DNA from: Streptomyces sp. SID10853
Lineage (GTDB): Bacteria > Actinomycetota > Actinomycetes > Streptomycetales > Streptomycetaceae
Reading direction: 5' to 3'
DNA: 42,714 bases
NCBI RefSeq assembly: GCF_010548145.1
Contig: NZ_JAAGLN010000037.1
Location: forward strand, 1-42,714
Shown: piece by piece, positions 16,757 through 26,171 of the stretch
Position numbering within the stretch: position 1 is the first letter of the stretch
Layout of the letters: each line of letters opens with the position of its first letter
The notes under the pieces: model-generated
Seen by the model: the letters and a program-made list of their open reading frames with translations, nothing else
Database searches by the model: none
What the model was told of the DNA's origin: nothing
Position numbers and translations under genes: made by a program

Positions 16757-17611
16757 TCAGCCGGTCTCCCCGGTCAGTGCCCACAGGGCTTCCAGCTGCT
16801 CGCAGTAGTGTGCGGCCGACCGTGCGTCGATTCCGACGCTCACCACGGTGGCTCCGGCCTCCCGCACCCGCCGTACCGCCCGTACGGCCGCCTCAGGCGC
16901 CCCGGACGGGTCGACGCGTCCCGCGGAGAGCACCACGTCGAAATCCTCCGGGAGTTCCCTGCCGCCGAGCATCTCCGCCAGCCGGTCCACCGGCAGCCCG
17001 AAGGGCACCCATCCCTGGCCGTACGTCACGGCCCTGCGCAGTGAGCGCGGGGTGCGCCCGCCGATCCACAGGGGGACCCGGTCCTGCACGGCGTGCGGTT
17101 CGACGACGAAGCCCTCGAAGTCGTAGAAGGCCCCGTGGTACGCCGGTTCGCGCCGGGACAGCGAGGCGCGCAGCGCACCGAGCGCGTCGTCCGCACGCGC
17201 CCCCCGCCCCTCGAACGGGGCGTCCAGCAGGGCGAATTCCTCTTCCAGGCTGCCCACCCCGAGCCCGAGGACGAGCCTGCCGCCACTGATCCGGTCGAGG
17301 GTGCCGTAACGCTTGGCGATCTCCAGCGGGTGGTGGTAGCCGAGCACGAGCACCTGCGTCGCCAGCCGGATCCGCTCGGTGACCGCGGAGAGATGGCCGA
17401 GGGCCGCGAGCGGATCCCAGTAGGTCCCGCCCCGCTGTACGGCCACATCGGCCGGGACAGCGACATGCTCGCTGCAGGTGAGGTGGTGGAAGCCCAGAGT
17501 GTCCGCGGTGCGCGCGATGCGGGCGAGTTCCTCGATGCCCGCGGAGCGTTCCCACTCCGCGTGCCCGCCGGGGACCTGGGTCACGACGGGGCTGACAATG
17601 CCGATACGCAT
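16757..17611 (-). CDS. LLM-class F420-dependent oxidoreductase
   Basis: 284 residues with the luciferase-like TIM-barrel features: MRIGIVSPV start, ARTADTLGFHHLTCSEHVAV, TERIRLATQVLVLGYHHPLE, KRYGTLDRISGGRLVLGLGV (the GRLxLGxGxG phosphate-binding block) and VPLWIGGRTPRSLRRAV. Such proteins in actinomycetes mostly use coenzyme F420; some reduce or oxidise hydroxysteroids and polycyclic substrates. Fourth gene of the kshA operon, 52 bases after the SDR gene. Substrate not predictable. Confidence 0.85.
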   Translation of the reverse strand: MRIGIVSPVVTQVPGGHAEWERSAGIEELARIARTADTLGFHHLTCSEHVAVPADVAVQRGGTYWDPLAALGHLSAVTERIRLATQVLVLGYHHPLEIAKRYGTLDRISGGRLVLGLGVGSLEEEFALLDAPFEGRGARADDALGALRASLSRREPAYHGAFYDFEGFVVEPHAVQDRVPLWIGGRTPRSLRRAVTYGQGWVPFGLPVDRLAEMLGGRELPEDFDVVLSAGRVDPSGAPEAAVRAVRRVREAGATVVSVGIDARSAAHYCEQLEALWALTGETG

Positions 17612-17663
17612 CGGCGCACCTTTCGTTGGGAGGAGACGGGGGAGGAGGCGGTGGTGACGGTGC

Positions 17664-18500
17664 TCAGGTGCGCCGCAGCAGCCGCTTGGACGCCTCGTGC
17701 GCTCCGGCCGCCAGCGCGGCCCGGTCGGGCCCGCCGCGCTGCGCCGCGGTCTCCTCGTTGCCGCCCGCGATCCACACCGGCCCCTCGTGGAGATGGGCGA
17801 GCCCCTCGCGCGCCACGTCGTCCGGGTCGGCGACCCGGAGGCCAGGGAGGGTGAAGTCGAGGCCGGCCCGGACCATGGCGGGGGTCCGGGTGACGCCGAG
17901 CACCAGCTCCAGCACCTGGACGTCGTACTCCCCGAGCTCCAGCCACAGCCCTTCGGCGAAGATCCTGCTGAACGCTTTCGCCGCCGAGTAGATGCTCATG
18001 TGGGCCTGGCCCAGATAGCCGGCGAGCGAGCCGACCAGGAGGATGCCGCCGCGGCGGCGCTCCTTCATCAGTGCGCCGAAGTGGTGGGTCAGCCGGAGCT
18101 GGGCGGTGATGTTGAGGTCGATGACACCCTGTACGCCGTCGAGATCGCCGGTGACGAACTCGTGGCCGTAACTGTTCGCGCCCGCGTTGAAGACCAGCAG
18201 CCCGACCTCCAGGCCGTCGGTGGCCTCGCGTACGGCCGCCAGGGCCCCGGGATCGAGCAGGTCGAGTTCGAGAGTGCGGACCTCGACCCCCTTCGCACGT
18301 ACCTGCTCCGCTGTCTCCTGGAGCGGTGCGGGCTTCCGGGCGATCAGCACCAGATTGATACCGGCGTCGGCCAGCTGGTGGGCGAAGGAGGCGCCCACCC
18401 CCTCCGAGCCGCCCGCGACGACCGCCCACGGCCCGTAGGTGCGGCTGTCGACGGTCCGGGCGCGGGTGGTGCGGGTGCCGTTGGCACTGGTGCCGCTCAC
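17664..18500 (-). CDS. Short-chain dehydrogenase
   Basis: 278 residues. WAVVAGGSEGVGASFAHQLA is the cofactor-binding loop (GGSEGVG), LVLIARKPAPLQ suggests NADP preference, FNAG replaces NNAG, and the active site is Ser (GSLAGYLGQAHMS) with YSAAK. It resembles DltE/HSD-type SDRs. Its GTG start overlaps the stop of the 98-residue gene (GTGA), so it is translationally coupled to the kshA operon and likely acts on a steroid hydroxyl or ketone; the position attacked is unknown. Confidence 0.85.
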   Translation of the reverse strand: MSGTSANGTRTTRARTVDSRTYGPWAVVAGGSEGVGASFAHQLADAGINLVLIARKPAPLQETAEQVRAKGVEVRTLELDLLDPGALAAVREATDGLEVGLLVFNAGANSYGHEFVTGDLDGVQGVIDLNITAQLRLTHHFGALMKERRRGGILLVGSLAGYLGQAHMSIYSAAKAFSRIFAEGLWLELGEYDVQVLELVLGVTRTPAMVRAGLDFTLPGLRVADPDDVAREGLAHLHEGPVWIAGGNEETAAQRGGPDRAALAAGAHEASKRLLRRT

Positions 18501-18793
18501 AGTGTGTCCTCCTGGTCGCCGGCCCCTGGGTCCGGTACGTCGATGACGCCGTCCAGCGCGGCCCGGCGGACCGTGTCACGCAGCCGGCCACAGGTTTCGA
18601 GCCGGGTGCCGCTCCGCTCGCCGGCGACCGTCACGGTCGAGCGCCTCTCCTCGCACGCGTCCATGGCCGCGCCGTCCCACTGGATGCTGGTCTGGTGCCA
18701 ACTCCCTTTGCGGACCAGCACGGTGGCAGCGCACCGCTCGCACACCACCGGCCGCATGGGTGCGTCCAGCAGCCGGTTGTCCTGCGGCGTCAC
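18497..18793 (-). CDS. Small cysteine-containing protein in the kshA operon
   Basis: 98 residues, GTG start overlapping the kshA stop (GTGA) and stop overlapping the SDR start (GTGA), so it is locked between both genes. It has four cysteines: Cys18 and Cys21 (VCERCAATVLV), Cys47 (DACEER) and Cys68 (LETCGRL). The CxxC at the start looks like a zinc-ribbon or small metal site. SWHQTSIQWDGAAMDAC is a distinctive block. I recognise no characterised family for certain. The tight coupling suggests a stoichiometric partner or maturation factor for KshA. The open frame upstream is a shadow of kshA. Confidence 0.7.
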   Translation of the reverse strand: MTPQDNRLLDAPMRPVVCERCAATVLVRKGSWHQTSIQWDGAAMDACEERRSTVTVAGERSGTRLETCGRLRDTVRRAALDGVIDVPDPGAGDQEDTL

Positions 18794-20013
18794 CGCGGCG
18801 ACCCGGTGCGGGCGGTCCTGGTTCCGGCGGTCTCGGCGGCGTCTTCGGTTCCGGTGCCTTCGGTTCCGGCGGCCTCGGCGGCCTTGCGCGCGAGGTTCTC
18901 CTCGACCTCCTGGCGCCACGCCTCGATGGGCCGGTCCGTGTCGAGCTCGAACTCGTAGCGCTCCACCATGTCGGGCCGGACGTCGGCGACATCCACGTAG
19001 AACTGCTCGTACCAGCGGCGCAGTTGGTAGACCGGACCGTCCTCCTCGCACAGCAGCGGATTGTCGATCCGGGTCTTGTTCTTCCAGATGGCCACGTCCT
19101 GCTCGAAGCCGAGCTTGATGAAGTCGGCCATCTTCGCCGCCAGTTCGTCCGCCGCGCTGCCTTCGAGGGTGTCGCCGCGCTGCACCATCACGCCGTACTG
19201 GAGCACGAAGGAGTTCTCGTCCACGGGGTAGTGGCAGTTGATGAGGATGGAGTTGAGGTCCGTGCGGTCGTAGTGGTACGTCAATTCGTCGATCATGAAC
19301 GACGGACCGTGGTACGACGCGACCGAGGTGTTCCCGAGGAGCTTCGGCTCGTCCCCGGTGGCCTGGGGGCGCATGTCCTCGCGGCCGACGCCCTTCTGGA
19401 ACTGGGTGGCGACATTCCCCTCGAAGACGTTCTTGAAGTAGGTCGGGAAGGAGTAGTGCACATAGAAGAAGTGCGCCATGTCCACCACGTTGTCGACGAC
19501 TTCACGGCAGTTGGCCTCGACCGTGATCTCGCTCCAGAGCCAGTCGGTCCAGTCGTCGCTGCCCGCCCCCTCCATCCGCGGGATGGTCACGTCCGGCGGC
19601 GGAGGATTGCCCTCCGGGTCGTTCCAGAGGAACAGCAGGCCGTCCTGTTCCATGGTGATCCAGGCGGCCGTGCGAGCCCGGAGCGGGACCCGGCGGCTGT
19701 AGGGGATCTGCCGGCAGCGGCCGTCCCCGCCCCAGCGCCAGTCGTGGAACGGGCAGGCCAGCGCGTCGCCCTTGACCGTGCCCTGCGACAGGTCACCGCC
19801 CATGTGCCGGCAGTAGGCGTCCAGCACGTTCAGTGAGCCGTCACCGCTCCGGAAGACGACCAGCTTCTGCCCGAAGGCGTGGATCGCGTGCGGCGAACCG
19901 TCCTTGAACCGTTCGGCCAGGCCCAGGCAGTGCCAGCCACGGGCAAAGCGGACCGGCGCCGCCGCGGCCTCGATGCTGCGGACCACGTCGTTCTGAGACT
20001 CCACTGCGGTCAT
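18790..20013 (-). CDS. kshA: 3-Ketosteroid 9-alpha-hydroxylase oxygenase KshA
   Basis: 407 residues. Rieske [2Fe-2S] ligands Cys68, His70 (CRHMGG) and Cys87, His90 (CPFHDWRWGG); mononuclear iron region NVVDMAHFFYVHYSFPTYF with His181 and His186. The HFFYVH block and overall length fit KshA, which hydroxylates C9 of androstadienedione so that ring B opens; electrons come from KshB (6292-7350). ATG 20013 is used; GTG 20019, two codons upstream, is equally possible with AGGG ahead. It leads a five-gene minus-strand operon and is divergent from hsaA with a motif II site between. The C-terminal ~30 residues are a Thr/Ala/Glu-rich tail. Confidence 0.92.
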   Translation of the reverse strand: MTAVESQNDVVRSIEAAAAPVRFARGWHCLGLAERFKDGSPHAIHAFGQKLVVFRSGDGSLNVLDAYCRHMGGDLSQGTVKGDALACPFHDWRWGGDGRCRQIPYSRRVPLRARTAAWITMEQDGLLFLWNDPEGNPPPPDVTIPRMEGAGSDDWTDWLWSEITVEANCREVVDNVVDMAHFFYVHYSFPTYFKNVFEGNVATQFQKGVGREDMRPQATGDEPKLLGNTSVASYHGPSFMIDELTYHYDRTDLNSILINCHYPVDENSFVLQYGVMVQRGDTLEGSAADELAAKMADFIKLGFEQDVAIWKNKTRIDNPLLCEEDGPVYQLRRWYEQFYVDVADVRPDMVERYEFELDTDRPIEAWRQEVEENLARKAAEAAGTEGTGTEDAAETAGTRTARTGSPR

Positions 20014-20088
20014 GCTCACCCATCCCTTGAGAGCCCGGTTTCCTCCTGCCGCAACGTAGGCCGGGGCCGCGGGCGGGCGCCCGGCGAG

Positions 20089-20103
20089 TCCCACTGACCG
20101 GAA
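20089..20103 (+). promoter_or_regulatory. Motif II site between kshA and hsaA
   Basis: TCCCACTGACCGGAA in the 160-base divergent region, 76 bases from the kshA start and 71 from the hsaA start, so well placed to control both. Confidence 0.65.
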
Positions 20104-20173
20104 CCGCCGGGGTGCGGGGCGGCGGAGACGGCGCACCATCGGGCCCGGCAGTTCCGACACCCTGGGAGGACAT

Positions 20174-21343
20174 ATGGCGAGCAACGACGTTCTGGAGTCG
20201 GTCCGCCCGCTGCTCCCCGCCATCGCGGCCCGCGCGGGAGCAACCGACGAGAACCGGGCGGTCCCCGCCGAGAGCATCCGTGAACTCACCGCCGCCGGAT
20301 TCTTCCGGATGTTCCAGCCGAAGCGGTACGGCGGATCCGAGAGCGACCCCACACACTTCTACGAGGTGGTCAGGGAGGTCTCCGGCGCCTGCGGCTCGAC
20401 CGGCTGGGTGGCCTCCGTGCTCGGTGTGCACGCCTGGCAGCTGGGGCTCTTCCCCGAGCGCGCCCAGGACGAGGTGTGGGGCCCGGACCCCGACACCCTG
20501 GTCTCGTCCTCGTACGCCCCGGTCGGCCGGCTCACCCACGTCGACGGGGGCTACGAGCTGAGCGGCCGCTGGAGCTTCTCCTCGGGCTGCGCACACGCCT
20601 CCTGGGCGCTCCTGGGCGCACTGGTGGTGGGGGCCGAGGGCAGGCCGGTCGACTTCTTCACGGTCCTGGTGCCGCGTGCGGACTACCGCATCCTCGACGT
20701 CTGGGACGTCATCGGGCTGCGCGGCACCGCGAGCAACGACATCGTGGCCGACAAGGTCTTCGTCCCCGAGCACCGGATCCTGCGCAACTACGAGCACTCC
20801 AGGCTGCGCGGACCGGGACAGGAGGTGAACCCGGGGCCGCTGTACCGGATGCCGTTCGGCGCCGTCTTCACGTCCACGATCACCGCACCCGTCATCGGCG
20901 CCGTGGCCGGCTGCTACCGGTCGTACGTCGACGCCATGAGCGACCGGCTCCGGCGGAGCCTGGGCGGCGGACGCTTCGCCGATGACGGCTTCGCGCAGGT
21001 CGCGGTGGCGCGCGCGGCCTCCGAGATCGACGCGGCGATCCTCCAGACGGACCGCAACATCGGTGAGCTGTACGCCTGCGCGGGGAGCGGCGGCCAGATC
21101 CCCATGGAACTGCGGCTGCGGACCCGCCGGGACCAGGTGCGCGCCACCGAGCGGGCACTGGAGGCGGTCGACATCCTCTTCAAGACGGCGGGCGGCAACT
21201 CCCTCAAGCGGGGCAACCCCGTCGAACGCGCCTGGCGGGACGCCCACGCGGGCAGCGTGCATGTGGCGAACGACGCGCCGCGCACCCTGGCGATGTACGG
21301 CAAGGGCGTGTTCGGCCTCACGGTCGAGGACAACCTGGTCTGA
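20174..21343 (+). CDS. hsaA: 3-HSA hydroxylase oxygenase HsaA
   Basis: 389 residues. It matches remembered mycobacterial HsaA throughout: GFFRMFQPKRYGGSESDPT, ACGSTGWVASVLGVHAWQL, EVWGPDPDTLVSSSYAP, SFSSGCAHASWALLGA, VIGLRGTASNDIV, RTRRDQVRATERAL, RAWRDAHAGSVHVAND and a C-terminal FGLTVEDNLV. HsaA uses reduced flavin and O2 to hydroxylate 3-HSA at C4. It needs a flavin reductase (HsaB) that is not in the window. GGGAGGA precedes the ATG. A more distant paralogue is at 10477. Confidence 0.92.
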   Translation: MASNDVLESVRPLLPAIAARAGATDENRAVPAESIRELTAAGFFRMFQPKRYGGSESDPTHFYEVVREVSGACGSTGWVASVLGVHAWQLGLFPERAQDEVWGPDPDTLVSSSYAPVGRLTHVDGGYELSGRWSFSSGCAHASWALLGALVVGAEGRPVDFFTVLVPRADYRILDVWDVIGLRGTASNDIVADKVFVPEHRILRNYEHSRLRGPGQEVNPGPLYRMPFGAVFTSTITAPVIGAVAGCYRSYVDAMSDRLRRSLGGGRFADDGFAQVAVARAASEIDAAILQTDRNIGELYACAGSGGQIPMELRLRTRRDQVRATERALEAVDILFKTAGGNSLKRGNPVERAWRDAHAGSVHVANDAPRTLAMYGKGVFGLTVEDNLV

Positions 21344-21607
21344 GACGGGGGCGGCCCGGGACGGACTGGATGGAGCGGGCTGCGCCCCGGGTCCGACCGG
21401 CACAGCCCCCATTCCCGGTGGCCCGCGCAAGGCTCGACGCGCGGTTCCGCACATGGCTCGTCGGCTGCCTCAGGGGCGGCGGCTGCGAGCCGGGCCGCCC
21501 TGTTCCGTGCCCGTGCCCGTGCCCGTGTGCGCCGCGATGCGGCCGTACGTCCGCCGGGGCCGTACCGCGGCCAGTGAACCGCGGCCCGCCTCGCATCGGT
21601 GTGTCCG

Positions 21608-21622
21608 TTCCGCTCAGTGGTA
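21608..21622 (-). promoter_or_regulatory. Motif II site (minus orientation)
   Basis: Read on the minus strand: TACCACTGAGCGGAA, one base off the consensus left arm. Lies 52 bases before a second site. Confidence 0.5.
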
Positions 21623-21655
21623 CCGGGGCGCGGCGGAACGGGCGCGGGCGGGTGC

Positions 21656-21678
21656 TTCCTCCCGGTCACCGGGAGGAA
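21656..21678. promoter_or_regulatory. Long palindrome containing a motif II site
   Basis: TTCCTCCCGG-TCA-CCGGGAGGAA is a perfect 10-base inverted repeat (11 with flanking C/G) centred at 21667. The inner 15 bases, TCCCGGTCACCGGGA (21660-21674), match motif II with one difference. About 130 bases before the 3-alpha-HSD start; could be an operator or a terminator for hsaA. Confidence 0.55.
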
Positions 21679-21804
21679 GCACGTGCGCCGATCCCGCGCC
21701 CGCTAACGTCCGCCGTCAGCACGGGCGGCGCGGGGCGCCCCGGGGGAGCGGTACCGGCTCGCGCTGCTGAGAGACCCAGCGGCATTCTCACCAAGGAGAA
21801 CCAC

Positions 21805-22581
21805 ATGACACGCCACGTCGCCGTCACCGGCGCCGCATCCGGAATCGGCCGCGCCCTCGCCGCCCAGCTCACCGCGCGCGGGGACACGGTGATCGGTGTC
21901 GACCTGGCCGGCGCCGAGGTCTGCGCGGACCTCTCCACGCCCGAAGGGCGCCGGGAAGCGGCCGACGGGATCAGGGAACGCTGCGGCGGTGTCCTCGACG
22001 CGCTCGTCACCTGCGCCGGGGTGGCGAAGCCCGGCCGGCTGATGGTCAGCGTCAACTACTTCGGCACCACCGAACTCGTGACCGCGCTGCGCCCGGAGCT
22101 CGCCGCGGCGGAGCAGCCGCGGGTCGGAGCGGTCGGCTCCATCTCCGGTACGCAGCCGAACGATCCGCGGACCGTGGCCGCCTGTCTGGCCGGTGACGAG
22201 GCCGCGGCCCTCGCACGGGCTGACGAGGTGGTCGCCCTGGACGAGGCGCAGAAGCTCTACCCCTCGACGAAGGCCGCGCTCGCCCAGTGGGTCCGGCGTA
22301 CGTGTGTGGCGCCGGGCTGGGCCGACGCCGGGATCGCGCTCAACGCGGTGGCCCCCGGTGTGGTGCTGACGCCGATGTCGGCCGCGCTGGTCGACGACGA
22401 GCGGATGCTCGAAGTGATACGGCAGGCCGTCCCCATGCCGCTGAACGGACACGCGGCGCCCGAGGCCGTGGCACACGCCCTGGGCTGGCTGATCGCGCCG
22501 GAGAACACCCACATGACCGGTCAGGTCGTGTACGTCGACGGGGGCGCCGAGGTCACGCTGCGGGGGCCCGAGGATTTCTGA
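21805..22581 (+). CDS. hsdA: 3-alpha-hydroxysteroid dehydrogenase/carbonyl reductase-like SDR
   Basis: 258 residues. It resembles Comamonas testosteroni 3-alpha-HSD: VTGAASGIGRALAAQL, VIGVDLAGAEVCADLSTPEG, LDALVTCAGVAKPG (CAG in place of NAG), MVSVNYFGTTELVTALRP, a long loop after the Ser strand, then LYPSTKAALAQWVRR with Tyr/Lys catalytic pair and LNAVAPGVVLTPM. The enzyme interconverts 3-alpha-hydroxy and 3-keto steroids, letting bile acids or androsterone enter the pathway. AAGGAGAA precedes the ATG. Two motif II sites lie upstream. The active Ser is probably in GSISGTQ. Confidence 0.85.
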   Translation: MTRHVAVTGAASGIGRALAAQLTARGDTVIGVDLAGAEVCADLSTPEGRREAADGIRERCGGVLDALVTCAGVAKPGRLMVSVNYFGTTELVTALRPELAAAEQPRVGAVGSISGTQPNDPRTVAACLAGDEAAALARADEVVALDEAQKLYPSTKAALAQWVRRTCVAPGWADAGIALNAVAPGVVLTPMSAALVDDERMLEVIRQAVPMPLNGHAAPEAVAHALGWLIAPENTHMTGQVVYVDGGAEVTLRGPEDF

Positions 22582-22621
22582 CACTCCGACAGATTCACTC
22601 GCCCCGCTCTTGTCCTGAACG

Positions 22622-23844
<1,223 letters not shown>

Positions 23845-23850
23845 TCCACC

Positions 23851-26103
23851 ATGACCATGGCACTGACCGAGGAGCACCGCGATCTGTGCGACTCCGTCCG
23901 CGGCTTCGCCGCACGGCACATCACCCCGGCCGTCGTCCGGGCCGCGGTCGACGCGGACTCCGAGCGGCTTCCGCCGTTCTGGACCGCTCTGGCCGACCAG
24001 GGCCTGTTCGGCCTGCATCTCCCCGATGACGTCGGCGCCGGGTACGGAATGCCCGAACTCGCCGTGGTGACCGAGGAACTGGGCCGCCACCTCACCCCGG
24101 GACCGTTCTTGTCCACCGTGCTCACCAGCGCGATCCTGGACCGGGCCGGCCACCGGACCCATCTGCCGCGGCTGGCGGACGGCAGCGCGGTGGGAGCCAC
24201 GGTCCTCAGCCCCGGCACACTGCGAGCGACCCGCGACCCGGCCGGCACCCTGAGCGTCACGGGCACCTCCGCGCCGGTGCTCGGCGGTGGCCTCGCCGAC
24301 GTGTTCGTGCTGCCTGTCGAGTCGGGCGGGCAGACCCTCTGGGCCGCCGTGTCACGTACCGAGGCCGAGGTCACCCCCATCGACGGCCACGACCCGACCC
24401 GCCGCCTGGCCCGCGTGACCGTCGAGCGGCTGCCGCTCGACGCGGACCGGCTGCTCGACGCCATCGATCCCCGCCTCCCGCTGGACCTCGCCGCCACCCT
24501 GTTCGCCGCCGAGGCGTCCGGGCTGGCCGACCGGGCCACGACGACCGCCGCCGACTACGCGAAGGTACGGGAGCAGTTCGGGCGGCCGATCGGGCAGTTC
24601 CAGGGCGTCAAGCACCGCTGCGCACGGATGGCGGCCCGCGCCGAACAGGCCCGTGCCTGCGCCTGGGACGCGGCCCGCGCCCAGGAACCCGGCGCCGTCA
24701 CGACCGCCGAAGAGGCCGCACTCGCGGCAGCGGTCGCGGGCGCCACGAGCGTCGAGGCGGCCTTCACCACCGCGAAGGACTGTGTGCAGACACTCGGCGG
24801 CATCGGCTTCACCTGGGAGCACGACGCCGGCCTCGGGCTGCGCCGGGCCCAGACCCTCCGTATCCTGCTCGGCCCGACCACCGGCTGGCAGCGACGGGTC
24901 GCCGAACTCACCCGGGGCGGCACCCGGCGCAGGCTCTCCGTCGACCTCCCGCCCGAGGCCGAGACGGTCCGTGCCGGGATACGGGAGGAACTGCGGCCCG
25001 CCACCGCCCTGGACGGCGCCGAGCGCACCACCTACCTCGCCGACCACGGCTACACCGCACCGCATCTGCCCGCCCCCTGGGGCAAGGGCGCGGACGCGGT
25101 GGCGCAGCTCGTCATCGCCGATGAGCTGAGCGCGGCCGGCCTGGAACCGGCCGACATGATCATCGGCGGCTGGGTGGTGCCCACCCTCATCCAGCACGGC
25201 AGCAAGGAACAGCAAGCGCGTTTCCTGCCGCCGACGCTGCGCGGTGACCTCGTCTGGTGCCAGCTGTTCAGCGAGCCGGGCGCCGGATCGGACCTGGCCG
25301 GGCTCAGCACCAGGGCCGAGAAGACCGAAGGCGGCTGGAAACTCACCGGCCAGAAGGTGTGGACGTCCATGGCGCGCCAGGCCGACTGGGGCATCTGCCT
25401 GGCCCGCACCGACCCGGACGCACCCCGGCACAAGGGGATCTCCTACTTCCTCCTGGACATGAGCAGCCCCGGGATCGGTATCCGCCCGCTGCGGGAACTC
25501 ACCGGAGAAGCGCTGTTCAACGAGGTCTTCCTCGACGAGGTCTTCGTGCCCGACGAGATGCTGGTCGCCGGGGAGGGAGACGGCTGGAAACTCGCCCGCA
25601 CCACCCTGGCCAACGAGCGCGTCTCGCTGTCGAACGACTCCTCGCTCGGCTCCGGGGGAGAGACGCTGCTCGCACTCGTCCAGGACGCCTCAGGGCAGGA
25701 GCCGGGCGAACAGCGGCTCAGCACCCTCGGCCAGATCCTCTGCGACGCCCAGTCGACGGGGCTGCTCGCCCTGCGCCAGACCCTGCGCTCACTGGCCGGA
25801 GGCCAGCCCGGGCCCGAATCCAGCGTCGCCAAACTCCTCGGGGTTGAACACATCCAGCAGGTGTGGGAGACCGCGATGGACTGGCAGGGGTCCGACGCGC
25901 TGACCGTGACGCCCGCGCCGGAGTCCGGCCCGGAGGACGGGCCGCAGTCACTGCGTACCTCCGCACCGCGCACCGCCACCTGGATGTTCCTCAACACCCG
26001 CTCCCTCTCGATCGCGGGCGGCACCACGGACGTCCAGCTGAACATCATCGGCGAACGTCTGCTCGGGCTCTCCCGCGACCCCGCGCCGCCCGCCCGTACC
26101 TGA
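23851..26103 (+). CDS. Fused two-domain acyl-CoA dehydrogenase, ChsE3/FadE34-like
   Basis: 750 residues containing two acyl-CoA dehydrogenase units head to tail. The first (about 1-365) has EEHRDLCDSVRGFAARHITP and VREQFGRPIGQFQGVKHRC; the second (about 370-750) has WCQLFSEPGAGSDLAGLSTR, LTGQKVWTSMARQADWGICL, WKLARTTLANERVSL and RSLSIAGGTTDVQLNIIGER. FadE34 of M. tuberculosis is such a fusion and oxidises the five-carbon (C24 acid) steroid side chain; steroid ACADs are otherwise heteromers with one flavin per pair. ATG 23851 is six bases after the thiolase stop; ATG 23857 is an alternative. Points to a C24 steroid acid substrate. Confidence 0.85.
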   Translation: MTMALTEEHRDLCDSVRGFAARHITPAVVRAAVDADSERLPPFWTALADQGLFGLHLPDDVGAGYGMPELAVVTEELGRHLTPGPFLSTVLTSAILDRAGHRTHLPRLADGSAVGATVLSPGTLRATRDPAGTLSVTGTSAPVLGGGLADVFVLPVESGGQTLWAAVSRTEAEVTPIDGHDPTRRLARVTVERLPLDADRLLDAIDPRLPLDLAATLFAAEASGLADRATTTAADYAKVREQFGRPIGQFQGVKHRCARMAARAEQARACAWDAARAQEPGAVTTAEEAALAAAVAGATSVEAAFTTAKDCVQTLGGIGFTWEHDAGLGLRRAQTLRILLGPTTGWQRRVAELTRGGTRRRLSVDLPPEAETVRAGIREELRPATALDGAERTTYLADHGYTAPHLPAPWGKGADAVAQLVIADELSAAGLEPADMIIGGWVVPTLIQHGSKEQQARFLPPTLRGDLVWCQLFSEPGAGSDLAGLSTRAEKTEGGWKLTGQKVWTSMARQADWGICLARTDPDAPRHKGISYFLLDMSSPGIGIRPLRELTGEALFNEVFLDEVFVPDEMLVAGEGDGWKLARTTLANERVSLSNDSSLGSGGETLLALVQDASGQEPGEQRLSTLGQILCDAQSTGLLALRQTLRSLAGGQPGPESSVAKLLGVEHIQQVWETAMDWQGSDALTVTPAPESGPEDGPQSLRTSAPRTATWMFLNTRSLSIAGGTTDVQLNIIGERLLGLSRDPAPPART

Positions 26104-26171
26104 ACCCCGACGGCCGTTACCCGAACAGGGAACGGACCCGCAACCGAACACGGAACGAAGGAACAGCGACG

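Larger units (their letters stand above)
21344..21804 (+). other. 461-base non-coding region upstream of the 3-alpha-HSD gene
   Basis: No convincing gene. It holds a CCGTGC hexamer repeated three to four times (21505-21528), one motif II site on the minus strand, and a long palindrome containing another. An in-frame extension of the following gene is open but has no coding character or ribosome site. Confidence 0.6.

Noticed and set aside
21370..21804. N-terminal extension of the 3-alpha-HSD frame
   Set aside because: Pro/Cys/Arg-rich, no ribosome site at its ATG; AAGGAGAA and the family start support 21805.
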